Below, one piece after another: positions 27,461-36,905 of a DNA stretch of 64,000 nt (positions within the stretch are counted from its first letter, which is position 1; every line of letters begins with the position of its first letter). The stretch comes from VXMO01 sp965219405 (lineage in GTDB: Bacteria; Chloroflexota; Dehalococcoidia; UBA6926). The stretch is taken from the NCBI GenBank assembly GCA_965219405.1, contig OZ244736.1:1302001-1366000 (forward strand). The letters are read 5' to 3'. A program made the position numbers and the translations under genes. The notes under the pieces were generated by a model. That model searched no databases and was not told the origin of the DNA. It was given only the letters and a program-made list of their open reading frames with translations.

Positions 27461-28468
27461 ATGCAAGCCCCGGCGTCTCTCGACAGGTTCCGTTCCACGA
27501 TTGATGAGGCCATTTTCCGCGTCCTCAACGACCGCCCCGGCCCACTTTTTGGCATGATGCGTCATCACCTTGGATGGGAGGACGGCGCGCTGATACAGGG
27601 CGGCAAGTACCTTCGCCCTACACTGGCCCTGGTGACGGCGGAGGCCTGCGGGGGGAACTGGGAGGATGCGCTACTCGCGGCGGTTGGGCTGGAACTGCTG
27701 CATAATTTCTCACTGATTCATGACGATATCCAGGACGAGAGTTCATACCGGCGCAATCGTCCGACGGTGTGGAGCACGTGGGGGACATCACAAGCAATCA
27801 ATGCAGGGGACGCAATGCATGCGCTCTCGCAGCTTGTGGTGCTCCGGATGGTGGAGGACGGCGCGCCGCCGCACAGCGTTCTCCACGCGATAAGGATGTT
27901 GGATGAGACCTGCCTTGCGCTCTGCGAGGGGCAGACGGAGGACATTGACTTCGAGAACCGCGCCGATGTGACCGCGGATGACTATAAGAGGATGATCGGC
28001 AACAAGACGGCGGAGGCGTTCCGGTGCGCGCTGGAGATCGGCTCTGCGTTTGCGGGTGGATCGGCGGAGCAGGGCAGGCAACTCGGCGAGGCGGGGTTCG
28101 AGATGGGCATCGCGTTCCAGATTCATGACGACGTGCTGGATATCTGGGGTGGGGAGATCATCGGCAAGGAGACCGCTTTGGATATCCGGGACGGCAAGAA
28201 GAGCTTGCCTGTCATCTACGGCCTCACACAGGCGGACTCACCGGATGCTGATCGACTCCGTGAGATGTACCGGACCGGATTCGGCCCGGATGCGGTGGGC
28301 GACGTTGTTTCCCTGTTGGAGTCGTTGGGCGCGTCCGACTTCTGTGCGGCGGAGGCGGACGTGCATTGGGCGAAGGGGCGGGCGATGATTGAGTCGGCGG
28401 GGCTACCGGAGAATGGGGCGGCTGCGCTGATTGAGATTGGGGAGTATTTGATCACACGCCCCAACTAG
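27461..28468 (+). CDS. Polyprenyl (geranylgeranyl/farnesyl-type) diphosphate synthase
   Basis: A 335-residue trans-isoprenyl diphosphate synthase. Both aspartate-rich motifs are present: LIHDDIQDES (first) and QIHDDVLDIW (second), along with GGKYLRP near the N-terminus. ATG 27461 is preferred over GTG 27443 because GGGGAGGG lies 8 nt before it. Chain length is not certain; the residues before the first motif (LELLHNFSL) lack a bulky aromatic pair, which would fit C20 or longer products. It would use precursors from the ispH pathway. Confidence 0.85.
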   Translation: MQAPASLDRFRSTIDEAIFRVLNDRPGPLFGMMRHHLGWEDGALIQGGKYLRPTLALVTAEACGGNWEDALLAAVGLELLHNFSLIHDDIQDESSYRRNRPTVWSTWGTSQAINAGDAMHALSQLVVLRMVEDGAPPHSVLHAIRMLDETCLALCEGQTEDIDFENRADVTADDYKRMIGNKTAEAFRCALEIGSAFAGGSAEQGRQLGEAGFEMGIAFQIHDDVLDIWGGEIIGKETALDIRDGKKSLPVIYGLTQADSPDADRLREMYRTGFGPDAVGDVVSLLESLGASDFCAAEADVHWAKGRAMIESAGLPENGAAALIEIGEYLITRPN

Positions 28469-28573
28469 CGCCTTGTCATCTCCTCTGCCCACAAGTGGGA
28501 GGGTCAGGATGGGGACGCTAGGCGCCGGTGTTGCCGCCGCCGCCAGCCTCCGCAGTCAACCTGAAGGAACCTG

Positions 28574-30112
28574 TCACTGTGTTCTTGGTGGTTGCCTCGT
28601 GCTCGTGTCGCGGATGCGCAGCATCAACTGATCGCCGTCCTCCCATGGCGCGCTGGTGACGCTCCATGTCCATGTGGCAGCATTTTGGTTGACGGTGGCA
28701 TCAGCGACATCAAGTGTCGTGTCGATAGAGCCGTCCAGCTCGATGAAGTCCAGCGACTTCCCGGACAGTGACACGTGGTCATCCAGCGTCAGGACGACCT
28801 CATTGTCATCCTCATCCCACACGAGGCTCTCGATCTCATAGTCGTCGCCGCTGACCGTGAACTCATCCGGATCGATAGCCCCCGATGAGCCCGACGCGCC
28901 AACGCCTCCACCTGTCACGTCCACCGGATCAAAGAATGCCTCATGCAGCGTGCCAGCAGGAGCAGTGACCGTCACTGTCCAGTCCGAGTATGAAACGTCT
29001 GGCCTGAAGTTGCATGGGATGTCGGTATAGTGCTGTGGCATGTAGTGGACGCGGTACGATCCTGCGGGTAACGGACGCGCGGTGGAAAGCATGTATGTGT
29101 ACCCGTTGGCGGAAGAATGGTCGTCGTCGGCATTCACCGCCTGGAAGAGATTCGCGGACGGGCCCTTCAGCCAATAGTTATTGTATTTCGGCTCCCCATG
29201 ATTGTCCTCACGACTGTAAATCTCGGCCCCGGCCGCCAAACCGGAAGTGATGGCCTTTTCTCTATTGCGTGGCCCTAGCTGTTGCGCGCGGACGACCCGC
29301 TCATACAGAATCCTGCCGCTGACACACTCCTCAAACCCCGGGATTCCCTCTCCGGCCTCCAACTCAGCCTTGAGCGCCGCTATCTTCGCCTTCAGTTCCG
29401 TCAGGGCAATCGTCGGCGGCGGGGACTGCGCGCCGTCAGTAATGAACGTGGGATCGGCGGACGAGCGGGCTGCGCTTGAGGCTGCGACGTGGGCCGGCAG
29501 CCAAGCCCTGCTCAGGTGGTCGACTGTATAGTCCCACGCTGACTCTTGGGGATTGGACCTCGAGAACGCGGCTCTTCTGGGAGAGGAATCCCTAGAGGCG
29601 CCTGACGCCTCGCCGGAATCTGCCGCCTGGGCGAGGCCGATGAAGAGCACAGCCTGCCGATCGTCCCAGGAGGTAGTACGCTGTGACGCAGCGAAATTCG
29701 CCACGGTGAGCGCCTGGTGCTGCAGTGAGAATATTTCGTCGCCGCGCACGACCACCAGAAGCTCGGTTGGACCGCTCCCCTCCAGGTACTCGTGAGCGGT
29801 GAACCTCAGCTCATGCATGGGCCGATAGGCTGTCTCTACTCCTTCGCTGCCGGGAATCTCCTCAGTCCCCGCGGTCGCGGACAGCAGCGACGCTCGCACG
29901 ATGACCAGCGAATCATTATTCAACGCATTGAATATCTGCTCGTCCAATGAGGGGGCGACGAACCAGGTTGGATTGGGATAGAGGTGTATGTCGGTCTCTG
30001 CGCTGGGCTGCGCTACCGTTTCCGAAGTTGGCTGGTCGCCGCCGCAGGCCGTGACAGCCATGAGGAGGCCCAGAGCCAGCGCCGGTAAGCAAAGGCGTAC
30101 GGTAATCTTCAT
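28574..30112 (-). CDS. Putative lipoprotein of unknown function, paralogue of the next gene
   Basis: A 512-residue protein with a lipoprotein signal (MKITVRLCLPALALGLLMAV, lipobox VTAC). It shares its overall plan with the gene at 30109: an N-terminal domain with HEYLEGSGPTELLVVV and a WDDRQAVLFI motif, a helical middle (LTELKAKIAALKAELE), and a C-terminal beta-rich module (TLHEAFFDPVD, SLSGKSLDFIELDGS, WTWSVTSAPWEDGDQLML). The ATG at 30112 overlaps the upstream stop as ATGA. The function is unknown; surface location is inferred from the signal. Confidence 0.7.
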   Translation of the reverse strand: MKITVRLCLPALALGLLMAVTACGGDQPTSETVAQPSAETDIHLYPNPTWFVAPSLDEQIFNALNNDSLVIVRASLLSATAGTEEIPGSEGVETAYRPMHELRFTAHEYLEGSGPTELLVVVRGDEIFSLQHQALTVANFAASQRTTSWDDRQAVLFIGLAQAADSGEASGASRDSSPRRAAFSRSNPQESAWDYTVDHLSRAWLPAHVAASSAARSSADPTFITDGAQSPPPTIALTELKAKIAALKAELEAGEGIPGFEECVSGRILYERVVRAQQLGPRNREKAITSGLAAGAEIYSREDNHGEPKYNNYWLKGPSANLFQAVNADDDHSSANGYTYMLSTARPLPAGSYRVHYMPQHYTDIPCNFRPDVSYSDWTVTVTAPAGTLHEAFFDPVDVTGGGVGASGSSGAIDPDEFTVSGDDYEIESLVWDEDDNEVVLTLDDHVSLSGKSLDFIELDGSIDTTLDVADATVNQNAATWTWSVTSAPWEDGDQLMLRIRDTSTRQPPRTQ

Positions 30113-31704
30113 GACGCCTCGCGGATGCGCAGCATCAACTGGGCACCGTCCTCCCATGGCGCGCCGGTGACACTCCATGTCCATGTCGCGGCCGTCTGAT
30201 TGACCGTAGCTTCGGAGACATCCAGAGTCGTGTCGATGGAGCCGTCCAACTCAAGGAAGTCCAGCGAGTAGCCGGACAACGAGACATGGTCATCCAGCGT
30301 CAGGATGACGGAGCTGTTCCGCCAGATGAGGCTCTCAATCTCATAGTCATCGCCGCTGACGGTGAACTCATCCGGGTCGATTTCGCCCGATGATCCCGTC
30401 GCGCCGGCGCCCCCTCCGGTCAGGTCAACCGGATCAAAGAACGCTTCATGGAGCGTGCCGGTAGGGGCGGTGACGGTGATCGTCCAGTCGTTGCTGAGGA
30501 CATAGTTACAAGGCAAGAATACAGCCCACACGTCCTTGCGGACAGTCTCGTATTCCCCAGCTACGAGAGGGCGGGCTGTCGCGAGTGTTTTCGTGTATTC
30601 AATCCCATCAGTGCCGGATGTAATGCGCCCATCGCCGTCAACGTCGATCGCAATCAACTCGCCGAGCACGACTGCAAACAGGGCGGCGTCTCTTCCTTCA
30701 AGCCATCCTCTCCCCGTCTGGTCGGGATACCAGCCCTTTGCCAGCCACGCATATAACTCAGTGTTGGCAGGTTGGCCGGACGTCAATTCGCTCGCAGTGG
30801 GCCGGTTGTCATACCCCTTCGTTCCATCCAGATCCTGCGAGTAGCGGTCCTGCCGTTCGAATTCGTACTTCGACCTGACGCATTCCTTGTACGCCTCCGA
30901 GGTGTCGGCGTTCAACTCGGTCGTCATCTCGCTAATTCGTGTCTTTAGAGTGCTGAGAGCGATCGTCGGTGTTGTAGAAGTCGCCCGCACCCCTCTGGCT
31001 CCTTCCTGAGACGGAACATCCAACAGGTACTCGTGGTTATTGCTGACGGATCTTGCGCCCGAGGCAGAAGTCCCACTCACGGCGGCGGGCAGCCACGCTT
31101 TGCGCTCGGTACTGTGTAGGCTGTACCTGTCATCGCCGAGATATCGGTTCCCAACCGCCAAGAGGAAATGATCGGCGCGCTGAAACAGTGCGTCCAGCGT
31201 AGACCCAAACCCTGTGGTAACACTAAACAGGAAGATGATCGCCTCCCTATCGTCCCATTGATCGTCCCGCTCCTTTAGGATGACCGTCTTCCTGGCTTCA
31301 GCCTCCGCACGGGTGTCGTAGGATTGACCGTCAACCGCCACTGCGACAACGTTGGTGGGGCCGGAGCCTTTCAGATACTCGTTGACGCTGAAGCTGAACT
31401 TCAGCACGGCGCGGTACCTTCCTTCCGGGTCTGAAACAACCTCCGACGAGAAAGAAGTCATAGTCGCCCTCACAATTGAGTTGGCATTGAGGATTCTCTC
31501 CTCGAGCGAGAATTCACCCCTCTGTGGCTCTGGGGGGAGGATTGTCTGGGTCTGTTCAGGCGGGACTGGGGTCTCGGCAGGCGCGGCCGAAGAGAAGAAG
31601 CCGCAACCCGCTAGGACGATGGTGGTGAGAGTGAGGCACAATACCAGTATGCAAAGGCGTACGGCTATGTGGCCTGCGAGGCGATTGAGTTTTCGATGTG
31701 ACAT
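30109..31704 (-). CDS. Putative lipoprotein of unknown function, tandem paralogue
   Basis: A 531-residue protein with a signal peptide ending LTTIVLAGC (lipobox). Domain order matches the downstream paralogue: NEYLKGSGPTNVVAVAV and QWDDREAIIFL in the first part, a coil LSTLKTRISEMTTELN, then a near-identical C-terminal module with HVSLSGYSLDFLELDGS and WTWSVTGAPWEDGAQLML. The high nucleotide similarity of the last 350 nt of the two genes indicates a fairly recent tandem duplication or gene conversion. The ATG at 31704 fits the signal peptide. Confidence 0.7.
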   Translation of the reverse strand: MSHRKLNRLAGHIAVRLCILVLCLTLTTIVLAGCGFFSSAAPAETPVPPEQTQTILPPEPQRGEFSLEERILNANSIVRATMTSFSSEVVSDPEGRYRAVLKFSFSVNEYLKGSGPTNVVAVAVDGQSYDTRAEAEARKTVILKERDDQWDDREAIIFLFSVTTGFGSTLDALFQRADHFLLAVGNRYLGDDRYSLHSTERKAWLPAAVSGTSASGARSVSNNHEYLLDVPSQEGARGVRATSTTPTIALSTLKTRISEMTTELNADTSEAYKECVRSKYEFERQDRYSQDLDGTKGYDNRPTASELTSGQPANTELYAWLAKGWYPDQTGRGWLEGRDAALFAVVLGELIAIDVDGDGRITSGTDGIEYTKTLATARPLVAGEYETVRKDVWAVFLPCNYVLSNDWTITVTAPTGTLHEAFFDPVDLTGGGAGATGSSGEIDPDEFTVSGDDYEIESLIWRNSSVILTLDDHVSLSGYSLDFLELDGSIDTTLDVSEATVNQTAATWTWSVTGAPWEDGAQLMLRIREAS

Positions 31705-31860
31705 CTTGCCGCCATTTGGGTGTCGTTGTAGTTCTCGGCGGCCCGAGCAATTGGTTTCCTTTGGCTCTTCACCGAGGGGGCTGCCTGTTGCCAATCACCA
31801 TACGTCGATATGGGTGGGTGTCAAGGCGGGGCGGGAGATGTAGAGGGGGAACCCCGATGG

Positions 31861-31880
31861 ATTCCGGCTTTCGCCGGAAT
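31861..31880. repeat. Solo hairpin A element
   Basis: ATTCCGGC-TTTC-GCCGGAAT followed by GAGGGA, between a lipoprotein gene and a terminator. No hairpin B partner follows. Confidence 0.8.
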
Positions 31881-31885
31881 GAGGG

Positions 31886-31920
31886 AAAAAGGAGCGGGGC
31901 GGATCAAGGATCCGCCCCGC
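31886..31920 (-). terminator. Terminator for the dienelactone hydrolase gene
   Basis: Read on the minus strand, a perfect 12-bp stem (GCGGGGCGGATC / GATCCGCCCCGC) with a 3-nt loop is followed by TCC and TTTTT. It lies about 30 nt past the stop of the minus-strand hydrolase gene. Confidence 0.85.
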
Positions 31921-31952
31921 CTTCTTTCCGGGCTTATGGTTGGCTGAGGCTG

Positions 31953-32615
31953 TTATGCCGGGACGTTGGCCTTTAGGAAGGCGAGGGTCTTTTCCCATGC
32001 ATCTGCGGAGGCCTCGGCGTGGTGGCCTTGGCCGGAATCGTTGAAGAAGCCGTGGCTCGCGCCGTCATAGATGTGCTTCTCAACGGACTTGCCGCGTGCG
32101 TTCAACTCGCTCTCCAGCTGGTTCGCTCGCTCTGCCTCGTCGCTGCCGAAGACGGCAAGGACCGGGGAGTTCACGCTATCCAACTGGTCGGCGGGATCAG
32201 GGATGCCGCCATAGTAGACGACCGTCGCGGAGACGCCGTCGTCCTGTGTTGCAGTGAGCAGGGAGATGCCGCCGCCAAGGCAGTAGCCGATAACGGCGAC
32301 GCTGCCGTTTGAGGACTCGCAATTCCTGATGTAGTCGATGGCGGCGCGGGTGTCACGAACTGCGCGGCCACGGTCGAGGCCCATCGCCAGCTTCTGTGCT
32401 TCGGATGGCTCGTTTACAACATCACCGTGGAACAGGTCAGGCGCGATGGCTGTGTAGCCCTGTCGCGCGAAACGACGGGTGACGTCCCGGATGTGCTCAT
32501 CAAGGCCCCACCACTCCTGGATCACGACGATGCCCGGGTACTTGCCGTCCGCCATCGGATATGCAGCATACCCCTTAACCAGGTCAACGTCGTGAGAGAC
32601 AATCGTGTCCGGCAT
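31953..32615 (-). CDS. Dienelactone hydrolase family protein
   Basis: A 220-residue alpha/beta hydrolase. The catalytic cysteine lies in VIGYCLGGG, the aspartate in VFGSDEAER and the histidine in GASHGFFND; the conserved glutamate is in IQEWWGLDEH. Dienelactone hydrolases open lactones in chloroaromatic breakdown, but many homologues have other ester substrates. The ATG at 32615 has AGGA 8 nt upstream. It is monocistronic by its surroundings, with its own terminator. Confidence 0.88.
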   Translation of the reverse strand: MPDTIVSHDVDLVKGYAAYPMADGKYPGIVVIQEWWGLDEHIRDVTRRFARQGYTAIAPDLFHGDVVNEPSEAQKLAMGLDRGRAVRDTRAAIDYIRNCESSNGSVAVIGYCLGGGISLLTATQDDGVSATVVYYGGIPDPADQLDSVNSPVLAVFGSDEAERANQLESELNARGKSVEKHIYDGASHGFFNDSGQGHHAEASADAWEKTLAFLKANVPA

Positions 32616-32775
32616 TTGTGTCCTCCCCATTTGGATTCTGCTTCTTGCGTGGGCAGCTTGCGCCTAGCGCAGATATTCCCCCACCACGCCCCATCGTAGC
32701 AGTCGCACAAGGGAGTGTGAAGAGAGACACAAGCGGAAATGCGTGCTGGGGGGTGCTCCCATTCATGGTTCGACA

Positions 32776-32854
32776 GGCTCACCACGAACGGGTACGGCTA
32801 CAGGGTCACTACGAACGGGTACAGTTACAGGCTCACCACGAAGGAGTACAGTTC
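32776..32854. repeat. Three tandem 27-nt units
   Basis: Units at 32776-32802, 32803-32829 and 32830-32854 share the frame GGCTCACCACGAACGGGTAC with a variable end GGCTACA/AGTTACA. They follow TTCGACA, so they look like an expanded variant of the dispersed TTCGACAGGCTCA element. The 317-nt gap 32616-32932 otherwise holds nothing I can support. Confidence 0.8.
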
Positions 32855-32932
32855 TTGCCGCTTGGCAGGGCAGCCCGTAGACTTGTGTGAACCGGTTGGA
32901 GGGGGCAGGAAATCGCTAACCAATCCTTAACT

Positions 32933-33910
32933 GTGCAAGAGGCCGCGCAGCGTGTGGCGGAAAGCGTGGCCTCCGTCATTGTCGGGAAGGATGACGTCAT
33001 TGAGTTGGCCGTCACGGCATTGTTGTGCCGCGGGCACCTGCTTTTTGAGGACGTGCCGGGGAGCGGCAAGACGACGTTGGCCAAGGCGCTGGCCGCCTCG
33101 CTCGGCTGCACGTTCAGTCGCGTGCAGTTCACGCCGGACCTGATGCCGGCGGATATCACGGGTATCAACTACTACAATCAGCGTTCCGGGGACTTTGAGA
33201 TGCGGCAGGGGCCGATCTTCTCGCAAGTCCTTTTGGCTGATGAGGTGAACCGGGCTACGCCCCGGACGCAGTCGGCTCTGTTGGAGGCGATGCAGGAAGG
33301 GCAGGTGACGATCGAGGGCGAGACGCTGCCGCTGCCCGCGCCTTTTGTGGTGATGGCCACACAGAACCCTATTGAACTTGAGGGGACGTTCCCGCTGCCG
33401 GAGGCGCAGCTGGATCGGTTCCTCATGCGGCTGAGTCTCGGCTTTCCCTCAGCAGAGGAAGAGGTGCGGATGATTCATCGATTCAACGCGGACGACCCGC
33501 TGAAACGTGTTCGGCCAGTTCTTTCGACGCAGGAGCTTCTGTCGCTGCAGGACCAGATTGCGACTGCGCGGGTGGAGCCGGCCCTGGAGGATTACATCAT
33601 CGGCATCGTTCATTCGACGCGCGACCACCCCTCACTGGATCTCGGCGGGAGCCCGCGGGCATCACTGGCGCTTCACCACACGTCGCAGGCGTTGGCGCTG
33701 CAGCAAGGGCGGGACTATGTGACGCCAGACGACGTGAAGCGTCTCGCGCCATACGTGTTGACTCATCGCTTCATCCTGAATGCGCAAGCCCGGCTGCGCG
33801 GGCTGACGTCCCTTGACGTCGTGGACGACGTTCTCCGTACGGTGCCGGTGCCGATCAGCGGGCAGCCGGAGGACGATGCCGTGGCCGAAGAGGTGGCCGC
33901 GGACCGCTAG
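32933..33910 (+). CDS. MoxR-family AAA+ ATPase
   Basis: A 325-residue ATPase of the MoxR class, which act as chaperones for VWA- or DUF58-containing partners. Walker A EDVPGSGKTTLAKAL (about 38-52), Walker B LLADEVNRATP, sensor VMATQNPIELEGTFPLPEAQLDRF (split here as ATQNPIELEG and PEAQLDRF) and a C-terminal lid are present. The first start after an in-frame stop is GTG 32933; the only ribosome-like site is about 20 nt away. The DUF58 gene follows 2 nt later. Confidence 0.9.
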   Translation: MQEAAQRVAESVASVIVGKDDVIELAVTALLCRGHLLFEDVPGSGKTTLAKALAASLGCTFSRVQFTPDLMPADITGINYYNQRSGDFEMRQGPIFSQVLLADEVNRATPRTQSALLEAMQEGQVTIEGETLPLPAPFVVMATQNPIELEGTFPLPEAQLDRFLMRLSLGFPSAEEEVRMIHRFNADDPLKRVRPVLSTQELLSLQDQIATARVEPALEDYIIGIVHSTRDHPSLDLGGSPRASLALHHTSQALALQQGRDYVTPDDVKRLAPYVLTHRFILNAQARLRGLTSLDVVDDVLRTVPVPISGQPEDDAVAEEVAADR

Positions 33911-33912
33911 AG

Positions 33913-35199
33913 ATGCTCACGCTCACCGGGGGCTGGGTAGTCACATTCGGCCTGTTGATGGTTGTCGGCCTTGCGACGGGGCAGGGTCTGCTTGTCGGAC
34001 TGGGCGCGCTCATTATCCTGACGTATTTGGTTGCGTATGGATGGAACCGCGTTTCACTGGCGCGGGTGACGTTTGAGCGGTCGCTCTCCGAGACGCGCGC
34101 ATTTGTCGGCGATAACGTGACCGTTAATCTTCGTGTGACCAACCGCAAGGCGATTCCAATGCCGTGGGTCACGCTTGAGGACCAATTCCCCTCCGGGCTT
34201 GAGGAGGCGGACAAGCCGCGGATGATTCGCATCGAGCAGGGCTCATACACCACGACACGGTCAACATCACTGGCGCGTTACGAACGGGTGACGTGGCATT
34301 TCACGATGAAATGCACGAAACGCGGGCTGTATCGGTTCGGCCCGGCAAGCGTGACAAGCGGGGATGTGTTCGGGTTCTTTTTCTCAGAGCGACTGGAGCC
34401 GAAATGGGATCACGTCATCGTTTATCCGCAGACGCTGCCGCTGCCGGCGCTGGGGATTCCCGCGCGGCGGCCGTTCGGCGAACAACGCGGCGGCCAGCCG
34501 TACCATGAGGATCCGAGCAGGCTGCGGGGTCTGCGGCCGTTTGAGGCGGGCGACTCGCTGAGGCGCGTGGATTGGAAAGCGACGGCGCGTTCACAGGCGC
34601 TAACGGTGCGACTCTTCTCGCCGTCCGTCTCAGAGACGATGATGCTTGCTTTGAATGCGCAGACGTTGACGGCCACGGAGGGGCAGTGGGGGTATTCGCC
34701 CCTGCTGCTGGAGCGGGGAGTGACGGCGGCGGCGTCCATAGCTGAATGGGCCTATGCGCGAAAGATGTCATTCGGACTGATGACGAACAGCGTCTCACCG
34801 CTGACGGATGAGCCGATCCGCGTGATGCCGAATCGAACGCGTGAGCAACTGGCGACAGTGCTGGAGAGCCTCGCGGTGGTGACACCGTTGGGTCGGCAAG
34901 CGATGGGGCAGTTCCTGTTGGAGCAGACGCGGCGCTTGCCGGTTGGCGCAACTGTTGTGTTGGTCACGAGCGTGATCGACGAGGAGACGATCGATGCGCT
35001 GCATAGCCTGCGGCGGGCGGGTGCAAAGCCGAGCGTGGTCTGGACTTCCGAGACACCGTCACCATTGCTGTCTGATCCGGACATCATCGTGCATGAGATC
35101 GGGCATCAGATGGCGCAGCTAGAGCACGAAGCGGTCTTCCGACCGGGGGTGACTCGCCGCGTGGAGCATGCCATGCCATCACAGGTGGTGACGCCATGA
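33913..35199 (+). CDS. DUF58 domain protein
   Basis: A 428-residue protein with two N-terminal membrane helices (residues about 5-45), a beta-rich middle and the DUF58 core YHEDPSRLRGLRPFEAGDSL continuing RRVDWKATARSQ. The C-terminal half resembles a degenerate VWA fold. Such proteins pair with MoxR ATPases in envelope-associated operons of unknown biochemical role. It is tightly spaced after moxR and overlaps the next gene by 4 nt. Confidence 0.85.
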   Translation: MLTLTGGWVVTFGLLMVVGLATGQGLLVGLGALIILTYLVAYGWNRVSLARVTFERSLSETRAFVGDNVTVNLRVTNRKAIPMPWVTLEDQFPSGLEEADKPRMIRIEQGSYTTTRSTSLARYERVTWHFTMKCTKRGLYRFGPASVTSGDVFGFFFSERLEPKWDHVIVYPQTLPLPALGIPARRPFGEQRGGQPYHEDPSRLRGLRPFEAGDSLRRVDWKATARSQALTVRLFSPSVSETMMLALNAQTLTATEGQWGYSPLLLERGVTAAASIAEWAYARKMSFGLMTNSVSPLTDEPIRVMPNRTREQLATVLESLAVVTPLGRQAMGQFLLEQTRRLPVGATVVLVTSVIDEETIDALHSLRRAGAKPSVVWTSETPSPLLSDPDIIVHEIGHQMAQLEHEAVFRPGVTRRVEHAMPSQVVTP

Positions 35200-36752
35200 G
35201 GTGGGCGCCACTGGCACTTGAGGGCGCCCGGCTCACGATGGAGGTGGCATGGATCACCATTGCGGGCGCTCTTGCGCTGCTGCTGATCGGGGCGGGAGAG
35301 AGCCTGGTACCCGTCTGGCTGGCGCTGATCGTCACGGCGTCCGGATATATTCTCACGCGCTGGGTTGTTCCCGCGGACGCGCCGATAGCGGCAGCGCGGG
35401 GCATTGTAGCGGGCGGCGGCGCGATTGTTATTTACCTCGGCGTTGTTATGCTGCCGCAGGTGGGATGGGATTTCTCATGGCCGCTGTGGTTCTGGCAGGA
35501 CTGGCAGGAGGGGCGGCACGCCATCGTGGGCGGAATCATGCTTGGGGTGTTCTGGTGGCGCGGCACTCACCTGGGACAGGAAAACGTCTGGATAAATACG
35601 CTGGCGCAGTCGTTCCGCATCGGCGTAGCCGTTGTTGTGGTGGGAGTGGTTGTTGATGTCCTGATCGACGACTATTCCGGCACGCCGGTTCCCACGTTCC
35701 TCTTCTTTGGGATGGGCATCGCATCGTTTGCGCTGATCCATATCACGTCAATGGACCCTGAACAGAGCGCCGGTCTGAAGGACTGGCCGCGCATGATGGC
35801 GCTGACCGTGGGCGGCATCCTTATCGGCAGCGTTCTGCTGGCGGTCCTGGCAGAGGGCGAACTGGGTCGGGTGGCCGCGACGGTGTTTGGGTTGGCCGGG
35901 CGGCTGTTCCTGCCGGTGCTGGCTGTTGTCGGCTGGGTATTCGAGATTGTGATCCAAGCCTTTGTGTGGGCGTTCTTCGCGGTGATCAACATCTTTTCCA
36001 GTGAAGGGGAGAGCGTTGAGTTCAACCTGCCGTCCGCGCCGGACTATGAGCGGATATTCACCCGCGAAGAGGGTGAGAACAGGTTCCTGTATTGGCTGTC
36101 TCGCATCCTGGGTTGGGCGTCCGTGACGGCGGCGGTTTTGGGGGTCGGTTGGATCCTGTGGCGTCTATTCTCGGGAGTCCGCGGGCGACGTTCCCAAGGG
36201 GAGCTGGACGAGGAGCGCGAGCGGCTGCAGGGTGAGACGACAATCGTCGAAGACCTTTCGTCCGCGTTGTCGGCCCTTGCGGCGCGATTCCGTCGACCGC
36301 CCAAGCACGACGAGATCACGGCCAATCTGGATCCCAATAATCCCGTTTCCGTCGCGCTCGGCGCATACCGGGGGCTAGTGGCGCTGGCCGACGATCATGG
36401 CGTTTCACGCGAGGGTTGGGAGACACCGGAGGAGTTTCATCCGGAACTGAGCCGCCTGTTTGTGGGGCAGGATGTTGGAATCTTCACAGATTCCTTTGTG
36501 CGAGCACGATACGGGGGTATCCCGCCGTCACGGGAGGATGTCGGCCAGATCCGCGCTATCTGGGCCAATATCCGAGAGCTGTACCCGGCTCCGCGTCACA
36601 AGCCGGAGACGAAGGCCGCAACTGCGTCAACCGAGGAGGAACGGCCGGTGCGCGCGCCGCTGCCGCGCTGGCTGCGGGTACGCTCCGACCTGCGGCCACA
36701 CGAGGAGAGTCCGCCGCCGGGTATGGGGCCTGACGACGCTCGGATGATGTAG
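35196..36752 (+). CDS. Polytopic membrane protein with C-terminal DUF4129-like domain
   Basis: A 518-residue protein with roughly eight to nine membrane helices (residues 15-330 with gaps), then a soluble C-terminus. Residues about 390-455 (VALGAYRGLVALADDHGVSR, then TPEEFHPEL and FVRARYGG) match the DUF4129 pattern seen at the end of TgpA-type proteins. The transglutaminase core normally lying between the membrane part and DUF4129 is absent. The ATG sits in an ATGA overlap with the DUF58 gene, so the three are one operon. Confidence 0.7.
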   Translation: MRWAPLALEGARLTMEVAWITIAGALALLLIGAGESLVPVWLALIVTASGYILTRWVVPADAPIAAARGIVAGGGAIVIYLGVVMLPQVGWDFSWPLWFWQDWQEGRHAIVGGIMLGVFWWRGTHLGQENVWINTLAQSFRIGVAVVVVGVVVDVLIDDYSGTPVPTFLFFGMGIASFALIHITSMDPEQSAGLKDWPRMMALTVGGILIGSVLLAVLAEGELGRVAATVFGLAGRLFLPVLAVVGWVFEIVIQAFVWAFFAVINIFSSEGESVEFNLPSAPDYERIFTREEGENRFLYWLSRILGWASVTAAVLGVGWILWRLFSGVRGRRSQGELDEERERLQGETTIVEDLSSALSALAARFRRPPKHDEITANLDPNNPVSVALGAYRGLVALADDHGVSREGWETPEEFHPELSRLFVGQDVGIFTDSFVRARYGGIPPSREDVGQIRAIWANIRELYPAPRHKPETKAATASTEEERPVRAPLPRWLRVRSDLRPHEESPPPGMGPDDARMM

Positions 36753-36777
36753 GTGGTGGCGCAGGGGATACCCCGAT

Positions 36778-36865
36778 GGATTCCGGCTTGCGCCGGAATG
36801 AGGGGAGGCAGACGGGGGTTGGATGCACTCCGAGTTCCGGATTCCCGCTTTCGCGGGAATGACGG
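36778..36865. repeat. Composite two-hairpin (REPIN-like) element, copy 4
   Basis: Hairpin A (ATTCCGGC-TTGC-GCCGGAAT, 36780-36799) and hairpin B (ATTCCCGC-TTTC-GCGGGAAT, 36841-36860) are separated by a diverged spacer that still contains GGGGGTTGG. It lies between two convergent genes. Confidence 0.8.
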
Positions 36866-36905
36866 AGGGGGCGGGGTTGACGAGGCAGCGGGGGTGGCGG
36901 GCTGA

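Noticed and set aside
32776..32854. CRISPR-like array
   Set aside because: The units are contiguous without spacers.
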